The notes under the pieces: generated by a model
What the model was told of the DNA's origin: nothing
Databases searched by the model: none
What the model saw: only the letters and a program-made list of their open reading frames with translations
NCBI GenBank assembly: GCA_944739405.2
Contig: OX123182.2
Span: forward strand, 91,876,051 to 91,940,050
Reading direction: 5' to 3'
Length of the DNA: 64,000 bases
Source of the DNA: Euclidia mi
Taxonomy: Eukaryota > Arthropoda > Insecta > Lepidoptera > Erebidae
Program-made: the position numbers and the translations under genes
Shown here: positions 12,301-24,300 of the stretch, one piece after another
Layout of the letters: the number at the start of each line of letters is the position of its first letter
How positions within the stretch are numbered: the stretch's first letter is position 1

Positions 12301-15300
12301 AAATCAAGTAGCCATAGCTATAAGCAGACTCGGAAGTGGAGTATTAAAGCTGGACATAAGGTGTTTCCGTCAATGTACAGTGTTAGAAAGGCTAAAATAG
12401 CCTGCTACCCGTCAGGTGAACAAATTACAGTCAATGAAACGCATGCTGAAATCAAAGTTCAGGCAATTCTTGATAAGACTGCCGAACGTTTAGTTTCAGC
12501 ACAACAAGAAGTTGTTCATAGTCTGTTACCTTGCACGTCATTCACATTAATCAGTAAATGGGGTTGTGATGGAAGTTCCGGTCATAGTATGTACAAACAA
12601 AAATTCACTAATTGTGACGATAGTGACGAGTTTTTATTTGTATTTTCTTTCGTTCCTCTTCAATTGAAAGATGAAAGTGGTAATATTGTGTGGCAGAATC
12701 CTCGGCCCTGTTCTACAATGTATTGTCGGCCAATAAAGTTTATCTTTTCTAAGGAAACGAAAGATTTTACGATTTCGGAAACCAATAAGGTTTTAGAAGA
12801 GATAAACGCTTTATTGCCGACAACCTGCAAGGTGATGGAGACCGAAGTATCTGTCACACATGTTATGCTTTTAACAATGATTGACGGAAAAGTTTGCAAT
12901 GCTCTGACCGAAACTTCTTCCTCACAAAAATGTTTTATTTGTGGGGCAACTCCAACAATGATGAATGATCTGTCAAAAGAGTTTGCTGCGGACAAAGATA
13001 ATCTTGGTTTTGGTTTGTCTACGTTGCACGCTTGGATAAGGTGCTTTGAATGCTTGCTTCACATTAGCTATCGACTAAATATAAAAAAATGGCAGTTAAG
13101 AACAGCCGAAGACAAAGCTAGTGTGAAACAACGTTCAGATGACATTAAAAAACGATTTAAAAGCGAAATGGGCTTGATTGTAGACAAACCAAAACCAGGG
13201 TTCGGTAACACTAATGACGGGAACACCGCGCGAAGATTTTTTGGAAATCCCGAGGCTAGTGCCGATATTACAGGGTTAGATGTTTCACTAATACAAAAAT
13301 TTGGCATACTACTTCGCACTTTATCATCGGGATATGATATAAATATTGAAAAATTCGTTAACTTAGCTCAAGAAACTAGACAACTTTATGTAAATCTCTA
13401 TTCATGGTATTACATGCCCGCTACTGTCCACAAAATACTTTTGCACAGTGGCGAAGTAATTAGATCGTCCCTTCTACCTATAGGCCAGCTTTCCGAGGAA
13501 GCACAGGAAGCTCGGAATAAGGACTGCAGAAGATTTCGTGAGCACAACACACGAAAGCGATCACGGGAGGCTACGAATAGAGATTTACTTAATATGTTAT
13601 TGATAACATCTGACCCTGTAATAAACGGTTTACGAGAAGTTCCTCGGAAGAAAATAGGTACGCTTCCAACTGAAGTATTAGATTTAATTGTCCCACCTAG
13701 CTGTAAGGAACAAAATGTTAATATGATTTCTACTTTTCATAGTTCTGCCCCTCACGATCATGACTATTCAATGGATGATTCATCTGATGATAGTGATGAT
13801 AATGAGTAATAGATTTAGTTCTTAGATATTTTATGCATCTGTTATTAGATTTTATAGCGACGTCGAGGGATAAATCACTTTATAAAATGTTCAAAAAATA
13901 TATTATACACATATGCCCGATAAATGTTTTTTTTTTCATGATACCAGCTCAAATGACAAACTGCCTTGAAAAAAGTACCAAAAACCTTATATCTTTGCTT
14001 ATTAACCGCATCTAGACATAAAAATCAAATAAAATAATTTTGTCTAGCTAGCTTGTTCTAGACGAACCATAGTGCAACGCGCCGGTTCACAAGGCGCGCC
14101 TTGCCCAGGCTGCTGTGCGGGAGTACGGATTTGAAGAAATCAATCATCCACCCTACAGTCCGGACCTGGCCCCTAGTGATTATTATCTATTGCCTAATCT
14201 TAAAAAAGACCTTCGTGGAAAGCATTTTTCGGACGATGAAGAGTTGAAGGGAGCAATAAACGAACATTTTTCGGGCCATGAAGAAAAATATTTTTCAGAG
14301 GGAATTGAAAAGTTACTTTCACGAACAAATAAATGTATTGAGATGTTAGGGGAGTATATTGAAAAATAAAATTTATTCAGAATTTTCCGCCTTTTCCTTC
14401 ATACCTATACCGAGAATACATTGAACTCCCCTCGTAATACTGTGTAGCTATGAATGATCTGTGTAACATGTGTGTTAAAATTATTTAAATAACTCAATAT
14501 AATTATACGTACAGGGTGGCGCTACTATAGGGGCACTTTTTAAACAGAGGCATAGCTTACAACATTCTTAAGCCTTGTACCAAAAATCAATAAAATCGGT
14601 GCAGTAGTTTAGCCACAATATCGATTTTAAGTTCGGCAATTTTTGCACATGCTTTGAATTCCACACAGCTGATACAAAACGGTCAACGACCCTACATTGC
14701 GCGCCGCGACTCGCTACGACGCGACGCCTCGACGTCATCCTAAGTTAGGCTCAGCGCAGACAGAACGGAGCGCAGTGGGGAGGATTGTATTAACACACTT
14801 GAAAATAAACTTTATTTTCTTTTACAATAAAGTGCATAAATGCTTGAACCTGGCAAAAAATATTCGCGCGTCCTCAAAGATACGCGGGAATCCCCGCGCG
14901 GCGTCGAGTCGTCGTACGCGTACTTTCAGTCAGTGTTGTTACTGAGTTTAACGAACTTTCGCGACAAAATACTTACTGTAGAGTGGTAACCCAGAACGGT
15001 TTACTCACGCAGGCTCGCGAGGTCGCGCGCAAGCTTGAGCATACGCAATCCGTAAAGAAAATGCCCGAGACCGCGAGGGGATTATTCCTCTCTGTCTGCA
15101 CTGACCCTTAGACTCTGACGTCGTCGTCGTGCAACGTCGCTTTGCCTCGTAGGTACGACTCGTCGTTGTAGGTTTTTGCGCCCGAGTTAATTTTTACAGA
15201 ACAAGACTTTTGAAACTTTATTATTACCTTTTCAATAAAGTTACATAATAATAAAATGGATCGGTTCCGGCAAGCACGAAAAAATCTAATTGGGTAGTGC

Positions 15301-18300
15301 ATTTCCGTAGTTCCTACTCACTCTTACAGTAAATGCACTACGTGTGACAAGGACAAACATAGTGGAGCCAAATAGAGTTGCCCAATTATGAACAAAATAT
15401 TGTAATTAGTATCGATAAAAAATACTACGCACCGTAAAAGTTTGTTGTTTATTATATCGACATTGTTTGTATTTAACGTTAATGTAATCGTCTTATCAAT
15501 GACATTACGTTCGAAAATTTCAAAATGTGGTACAAATAAAGACGAAGTTTTGATTAACAGGTAAACAATGATAAACATGTAAAGATATTCAATTATTTAA
15601 TAATTTGAAATACGTTAATAATTATTGACTATTTTAGCTCTTTCCGTATGGTATTTTTTAATGGTCTAATGGGTTCAACAATCTACTTAAGAATAATAAT
15701 AACTATGTACTGAACTAATTGAAGTATGTGCATAGTATTTCATAACCTTGTTTAACTGTGTCGTATTAGCAACACTATTAAGCAATAGCGTTATCTATAC
15801 TAATATAATAAAGCGGAAGAGTTTGTTTGTTTGTTTGTTTGTTTATTTGTTTGTTTGTTTGAACGCGCTAATCTCAGGAACTACCGGTTGGATCTGAAAA
15901 ATTCTTTTTGTATACGATAGCCCAGTTATTCCGGAAGGCTATAGGCTATATAACATAACGCTTTGACCCTTTGGGGCCGGGCAGAAGGCTAAAAAGGCTA
16001 AAAGAGAATGTCGGCTAATCTCAGGAACTAGCAGTCGGATTTCAAAAATTGTTATTGCCTATGATAGCCCAATTATTCCGAAAGGCTATACCTAGGCTAT
16101 ATAAAATTACGCCACAACTTATAGGGGCCAGACAAAAATAATAAGATGGTCAGATGAGAAGGGGAGGGTTGGGTCAAAGGCAAAAAAAGGCTAAATGAAT
16201 AGGATACAATCTATCTGCATTTTCGGGACACTGATTAATAATATGAAATTTATTTAGTGATCCAAGATGGCGGACGGGAAATCAAAGATGGCGGATGGGA
16301 AAATTTTTAAAATCAATATGGGTATCACCTTCGATATTTTAAGGGGTGGGGAATCGAAATACAACATCTATTTCGTGATCAAAGATGGTGGATGGGCAAT
16401 CAAAGATGGCGGATGGGAAAAAATTGAAAAAACAATATGGCTATCGTGTCCGATATTTTAAGGGGTGGAGAATAAAAATACAACATCTATTTCGTGATCA
16501 AAGATGGCGGATGGGTTTTTTTTAAATCAATATGGGTATCGTCTCCAATGCTTAAAAGGATGGGGAATCCAAATACAACATCTATTTCGTGATTCAAGAT
16601 GGCGGATGGGAAATCAAATATGGCGAATGGGAAAATTTTAAAAAATCAATATAGGTATCGTCTCTGATGATTTAAGGGATGGTGAATCCAAATACAACAT
16701 CCATTTCGTGATCAAAGATGGCGGATAGGAAATCAAAGATGGCGGACGGGATTTTTTTGTAAAGTCGATATGGGTATCTTCTCCGATGTTTTAAGGGATG
16801 GCGAATCCAAATACAACATCTATTTCGTGATCAAAGATAGCGGATGGGAAATATAATAATATAAAAAAAATTATTATTGGTGGTGAAAAAGTGGTAGTGG
16901 TATTTGATGTTCGATGCAGATAATGGCTATGTTCAGTGGATACCTCTCCTACGGAACCCTTCATGGGCGAGTCAGACTTGCAGTTGATTTAATTATTTAA
17001 TAGCCATAGTATTTAATAGTATTAGTAATTTTATCATATCCCTAAATCAGTGATCTAACCATATCACTCATATACCACCTTCTCATCTCCTTACAATAAG
17101 TTAGTTTTTCTACCCTAGAAATAATTTATATCGCAAAACAACTTTGCCTAGCAATTAAGAGATTAAACACTGATGTTCTTGGTAACTTTGTTCTGAATAA
17201 GTTGGAAAAGAGTTAAAAATTAATATGAAATGTAAATACATTAAAAAGGCGATACAGAGTTCGCCGGGACAGCTAGTTGTTAATACAAATAAAGAATGCA
17301 TAGTTCATTGTACATAAAAACATTTTGTTATTGTGTTGTTAACGTATTAACGTGTCAAAAATATCGACATTCACAGTACCTGTTGGGCATCCCTAGTTTC
17401 ATGTAGACATGTCGGCGCCAGCGGCGCATCGGTGATCGGTGACTCATCAAACGTTTAGTGCCGCAAAAACCATTGTTGAGTTATAGGTAAGTCGATCAGA
17501 TTGCGCGCGCGCAGGGTTCCGTAGCCCACAAGGAACCCTTATAGTTTCGTCATGTCCGTCCGTCTGTCCATCCGCAGTCTAGCTCAAAGACGCCTGGTGC
17601 TAGAAAGCTGACATTTGACATGAATGTCCCCTACATATATAGTGGAGTTGAATTTTTTTTTAGTTGAGTACCCCATTATGTGGGGTATCATTGGATAGGT
17701 TTTAAAAAAATATTATTAGCTTGCTCAAATCATTTTTCGATCAAGTGATTGGTTTGTCAAATATCAAGCTTTGAATTGAAAAAAATGTTTATACTCAAGT
17801 GTCCTCTGCCGCCTAAACTATTAATTTGGAAGAGGTGAAAAAAATCACAAATGTAGTACATATAACGAATTTAAAAGGAAAACTATCACAGCTAAGTAGA
17901 CATCACTAGTTTACGAGTAATCGTCGTTTAACTTATAAATACCTATTCATGTGAGTTTACATTGGGAGCGCTGGCTTAATCTTAAAGATATACGTACTTT
18001 GGTATGTAATGTACTACGGGGTACAATGTGGGTCCGTTTTTAGTCCCATGTGAAACAGAAGTTATTATCAATAACGACCATTATGGGCAACTACGGAACC
18101 CTACATGGCGCGTGGCCCGACACTCACTTGGCCGGTTTTCTTAATTATGCGACGTTGTTTTTGGTACTTATTCAATTGTGTGATTGTATTTAGTTGTGTT
18201 ATTTAATTGTGTTGTTGTTTAGTGAACTTTATCATTCGTCATTTTTGCATTATTTGTAATAATAATGACAAAGGTCATTGGGCGTATTCCGACCCGGTCA

Positions 18301-21300
18301 TGGACATTGACGTACTTGGTATAAAATGAAAGAGCATGAATGCCCTTACCAGTACATACGAGATTATTTTTTGGAATCCATGGGAGGACAAAGTTTGAAC
18401 TAGAAATATGCTTATACAAAAAGTAAAATTCTAATACTCTATAGTAATAAAAATTGTTGTTCTGTTAAAAATAGCTACAAAAGGGGTTCTGTCGAGTGCA
18501 TGAATGTATCTGCCGAATGATCATTCATGCCATAAGATGGAAACAATCCAGATTTTAGAGATATCCCATAGTTGACATGCGAAGAACTGATATTTTTCAC
18601 ATTGTGAAACTATCATCTAAGATTGGACAAGTCCTACTGTCATGAGCATAGGAGAGCAAATGGCGTTAACTTGATAGAGCCCTGTCGGCAACTCGGCACT
18701 AAGATTTTAAAGCAATAAAATATTGATAAATGAACGAATTCCGTTGCGAAATGTCAGAGCGCGACAATACTGCAAAGATATTTTAATAAACCAGGCGAGA
18801 CAAGGAAGACAAACAGTTGAAGATTATTACTGCTAGTGTATCGTCTATATCGCATATTGTCAGTATCATTAGTTTTTTATCCTCGGCTAGGCACCAACAA
18901 GAAATCTAAACTTCTGCGGTATTTTTAGATGAAATCACAATAGACATTGATTACGTTAAAAAGATATAAAAAAATTAATTCCCACAACTCACAAGAAAGC
19001 GACCCTTACCATGATAAACTAGAGATAATTACTGATATATACTCACAATTTCATGTCTGTCCGCCGTGGGTTTTTCTCCCATACTATTTGCCCAATGTCC
19101 TTTACGTCGTTGGAGAATATGCGGATATGATTGTGTTACGTGGGTTCTTGTTGATATGAAAAAGACACCAGTGCTTTCCTAATTACCGAACAAAGAGTAA
19201 TGTGTAATTGTGTAGAATTACTGAAATAGGTACTTCGTGATAACAATGGCGGCCATGTTGAGAATTTGAAAATTTAGTGCTACTTTTTACGTGGGTTTGT
19301 GTTAAGTGGGTTTTTGTTGATATGAAAAATACACCAGTGTTGTGCTTGCCTAATGAGTGACCAAATTTCATTGGAGTGATGCGTAGATGTACTGAAATAG
19401 GTAATTCGTCAATAAATGTGAACTACCTCCGTGGCTCCGTCTGCCGCATAGCACACGTTGCCGTTCTTACAAAGGTCAGTAACCTAATGTCATATTGGTC
19501 TACAAATGGTGTTTCATTTTGTAACTCATATTTTATAGTTTACTAGAGGACGCCAGCAGCTACGCCTGCATTTTTTTTTAATTTACCCGTTTTGGCCGAT
19601 CCCGTGGGAATTTCGGGAAATCCCTTCTTAGTGCACCCCTACAGTCCCCAAGGAACATACATGCCAAATTTCAGCTTCCTGCGCCCAATAGTTTCGGCTG
19701 TAGCGTGTCTGTCAGTCAGTCAGTAACGCAAGGATTTTATATATTAAGATTTGGTATGAAATGTTTATTTTTTTATTTTGGCCCCAGGGTCTCTTTTGAT
19801 GATATAAAACATTTTATAGGCACCAATGCTACGTCCTTTTTAAATAAATGCCCCTATGGTAGCGCCACCCTGTATACAGTCCTAAGTCTGAAAAGTATGA
19901 AGGAAAATTAATTGACTTATTTATTATTAATTAGTTGGTTATGATTAGTTTGTTGTGCATAATGATTACATTCATTCATTATCCGTGTGGTGACGGATTA
20001 AGAGTACGGAATGTCACCACCCCATATCATCCCATGGGTGTCGTAAGAGCCGACAGAGGGAGCATACTATGCAGAGAACAGCACTGTAAGAGAAGGAAAA
20101 CTTGATACAAACCCTATACCAACCCATTTGGCCAGCGTGGTATAGTAGGCCAATTCCTCCTTTCAAAGGAGAGGCTTAGTCCAGCAGTGGACTGTTAAAG
20201 GCTGATGATGAATGATTACATTTTATACTTAGAAGAAATGTACAAATATGTATAATATGTATTGTTTATTCATGTGTAACATTACAGTTCACCATGTTAT
20301 CTGCCCCACGCGTTAAGTCTTCAGACTCGTTAGGCAAATAGCATGTTTGTCGAGTTTTAGCACATGTACGATAGCGCGACAGCGCGCTAAATCGTACATG
20401 TGCTAAAACTAGCGGTCACACGAAGGTTGTTGACGCTTCGCACGATAGCATGCTATATTATAGCATTTTTAATAGCATGCTTAAAGTTCATAGCATGCGA
20501 TTGATAAATAGCAGATTCGAACATCATATTTGTATGCACCACACCACACAGCACCCAGGTGCCACCTAGATAGGTGACCGCGTGAGGCATTTATAAGTAT
20601 TGATGCATTTATATAAGAGAAATACTGTGCTGCTTGGGGCACTTAAAGCTATCGGTCCCGGTTCTTATCTCAAATCAAGAATCGTTACGCCATGTTGAAT
20701 TATCGAAGGCCTCTTGTAGTCTAAAAAGTCAATGCAATTTTCAAAACATTCAATAACACTAGAGTTATCAAAATAATAAAAAAATCTAACTAACCTGAGA
20801 CATAAAACTTTATAAATTGTAGCCACAAAGGATTTAAAAAAAAGGGAACAGGAACCGTTTAGGAACTACGAGGCACCTATATCAAACGCACCCGACTTTT
20901 TGATTTGGGGCATTAATAAAAAGAAATAAGTGTACCTCACAGAGCTGCAACAGTGTCTGCGCATGCGCGTGCGCCTTCTTCAATCGCGACACGAGGTGGA
21001 ACTTCTTGCGCGGCTCGGTGTTGGCCTCCTGGCGCAGCTGCATGGCGTGCGCCCACGCGCGCTCCGCCTGCAGCAGCGGCACGCACAGCAGCCGGCTCTC
21101 GGCCGACGTCGCCGTCAGGTGCACCGTGGTCACGTCGCGACGACGGTAGTGCCGTCTGTCGCCCTGGGGAAACACTGTTTATTGAATTGAGGCCGTATCG
21201 GTGCCAGGAGCCAGGCCAGCTCTAGTGCAGGTAACATCGAGTTGAGTTGTAGTAACAGGCAGTTGAGACCGCCAAAGGGTACATTTATGAAAATTTTGAT

Positions 21301-24300
21301 AAACCACTCACAACGAACAGTACTCGCCTGCAGACCGTCAAGAGCCTCAGTATCATGTACTGACTAACTGGTAACGGTTTTCGGTTCACCGTTCCTTACA
21401 CTGGATATTTAATGTAATGGAGCTACAATTTTTCATTAAGATCGAGTGTCGTTGTGAGCTCAACATCCACACAAGTTGTTGTTTCTAAAGGCCCCTGCGA
21501 CAAGGGATTTTATCTAGTGTGGAAGTTGTATATGTAAAATAAACAAATGGATTGTTACATACCTGTGGAATCTTGAGTACTTTACGCAGCCGCCGAAGTC
21601 TCCTCGAGCAATATCCGCGGTACCGTTGATAGTCGCCGTGACGCAACCCATGCTGCTGTTGCGCATCCTTAGTAATTCGGAATACTGATACACCAGTGAA
21701 GAAAATTTTTGTACACAACCTTATTTGATTGCTGAGTTACCTCACTAGCAGACGAAGAGACTCACTACACGACTTCAATTGTGGCACGTTAAAGGGCATT
21801 TACTGCCTATAAGCCTTACAGGTCTCCCAAAGTGATAATGCGCATAGAAATCTTCGTCACTGTTAGAGAATAAGAAATTTAAACCGGTGACGAAGGTATG
21901 CAGGTGAAGTAGTAGGATTGTAAAGAATAGAGTAAAGTGAAAGAATGTGAGAATCCCGGCGCCGGAAAATAGGCAACCACTTCAACTTAGCTCGAAATTC
22001 CGATACATGATCGTACTTCCGAAGACCAAATATTAAGCGGATGCGCATATTCTGCAGACGCTCGAGTTTGTTTAGAAGATCTTCCTTTGCATCGAGAAGC
22101 GATATCTGCATTATAGTCAAGTGTTGAAAGAGGAAGAGATTAAATTTGAATAAGATATGTAATTAAAGTTGAAATAAAATTCATCTTTGAAAACTGTACG
22201 GGCCAACGACCGTACCTACATTTGCCGCGGTCAGCATTTTACGCCAAATGTGACAATTTGTAACATCCATAAAATCAGTTCACTTTCAGCAAGCGTATCG
22301 TGTACTCATAAGTATTTTAACATATCAATCATTTAATCATAATTTAGCATAACGTATCAAGTTTGTACTTTCCGGTAACCAATAAATAAGTGTTCAAGTT
22401 ATACCATCTATCATTTCTATCTATCAATTATCAAGAAGTGTACGTTGCCCGTACATTTAATTTTATGGTCCATCGAGCCAGATGAAAACCAAGAAGGGTG
22501 TGTAATAGCAGCTCTATATAATTCTACACAGAGAGTATACGTGCAGTCACCACCAATTTATAAATACGACTGACTACTAATATCAAAAAGGGGGTCTAAA
22601 AAGAACGAAACAAGAAAATAGCTCATTCAGGTATAAGTTCAGTAAAGTATAAGTACCTACAGAAATGCTCAAGCTAGAGCCGTGGTCACACCTATTGTAA
22701 TTTTTTTTATTTAATCTTTTTCCATTTCCCGATGGGACATGTAAAGTAACCGTGCAATATTTACATTGTCATATTTATAGGAAAAAAGAAAAAAGGTAAC
22801 GCAAAGCGTCTGTACCGCGCGAATTGTAATTGCAAGCGCGTTTTAACTTATTTTTTGACTGAGGCAATATAATATAGGTATGTACATATTTGTAATGTGC
22901 TCACCGTTACCTTTCCTTTGATACCAAATACGTAATGATTATCTCAGCGAATTTTTTTTTGAGGTCGGGATTTGAGCTATTAATGCCGTAATAGAACATT
23001 TTGGTATTTGCATAGCCTATGTCACCCGGGCCTTAATTACGAATCTATTGACACCCCATTTATTAAAACCGGTTCAGTAGTTTAGGCGCTACGGTGGAAC
23101 ATACAAACATACATACATACATAGACTGCCAAAACATAACCCTTCCTTTTGGCTTCGCCATAGTCGGGTAATTTTCATATTATTTTAGGAAAAGCTTTTT
23201 CTGTCTAAGCAAATATTATGTATACAGGGTGTAAAAAGACCCTTAACGAAAACTGAAACCCTATATTGTACCAAACATTACGAACATTTTTTGCTTCGGC
23301 ATCATACCTGGGAAATTACTGGTTCAGGAGATATTGAGGGTCAAAGTTACTACGAGGGTCAAACTGAAAGTTCTTAGAAAATCAAAAACTGATTACATTA
23401 GCCAGTTATTAGTTTTATTATATCTTTTCAAAATATTGTCCATTGACGTCAATACACCGCTGCATGCGATGGAACCACTGGGAAAAGCACTTTGCCCACT
23501 CGTCCTTAGGGGTCTCTTCAATGGCATCGCGATACGCAGCCACCGCTTCTTCAGCATTCATAAACCGCTTTCCTTTAAGTTTTTCTTTAATTTTTGGAAA
23601 TAAATAAAAATCACAAGGCGCGAGGTCGGGGCTATACGGCGGGTGACCCAGTAATTCAACGTTTGATGTCGCCAAATAGTCGATCGTTCGCTTGGCGGTG
23701 TGCGACGAGGCGTTGTCGTGGTGAAGGAGGATCCTACTGCGAGGTCGTTTCTCTCGAACTTTTTCCAAGACAAGTGGCAAACAATTGGTAGTGTACCATT
23801 CTGCAGAAACTGTTTTTTGATCCTCTAACACAATTGTTGCGAAATGACCTATCCTTCCAAAGAACGAGGCCACCATTTTTTTTCCCGCACTTCGATCTCT
23901 CTTCACTTTAGTTGGCAACTCCTCGAAAGGAAACACCCACTGAGCAGATTGTCTTTTGGTTTCAGGATCATAACAGTAAATCCAGCTTTCGTCACCTGTT
24001 AGTATGTCGAACACAGCATTTGAGTCACCTCCGTTAAATCTTTCAATCATTTTACGGCACCAATCCACACGATGGAGTTTTTGAGCCTTAGTCAAATTAT
24101 GAGGTATCCACCGGGCGCAAAGCTTCCTGACCGCTAAATGTTCGTGGAGGATTTTGTGCACTTAACTCATACCGATGCCTAAGCTTGTCCGAATCTGCTG
24201 ATAGGTCACTCTTTTGTCAGTCTCTATCATACGCCGCACAACACAGATGTTATTTTCAGTCGTCGCCGTAGAAGGCCGTCCCTCACGTACATCATCAGTG

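Larger units (their letters stand above)
10421..14369 (+). pseudogene. Mariner transposase (D34D), inactivated
   Basis: The reading starts at the ATG at 10421. It shows a paired helix-turn-helix N-terminus (e.g. SVGTIHTILHERLNLSK), the TGDETWVHHYDPESK motif with the first catalytic Asp, and the HDNA and YSPDLAPSDYYLLP motifs with 34 residues between the second and third Asp. At least three lesions are visible: an in-frame TAA at 10535-10537, a frame shift in the A-run at about 11083-11090, and the Transib insertion just after the second catalytic Asp codon. The C-terminal part continues at 14075 and stops at 14369. Confidence 0.92.
10262..14434 (+). mobile_element. Mariner element 1, interrupted by Transib
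   Basis: The 28-bp perfect terminal inverted repeats begin CGAGGGGAGTTCAATGTATT and are flanked by the TA duplication (10260-10261 and 14435-14436). Without the 2.87-kb Transib and one copy of its target duplication the element would be about 1.3 kb, the normal mariner size. It sits in SRP68 intron 3 in opposite orientation to the gene. Confidence 0.93.
14512..19872. mobile_element. Possible 5.4-kb DNA element with CAGGGTGGCGC termini
   Basis: The left end at 14512 reads CAGGGTGGCGCTACTATAG. The right end at 19872 is its complement with one mismatch over about 25 bp. Both ends are flanked by TA. The interior is filled with other repeats (Lep1-like Helitron, small Helitron). These may be the two ends of one heavily invaded element or two separate truncated copies. 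No transposase is seen. Confidence 0.45.
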
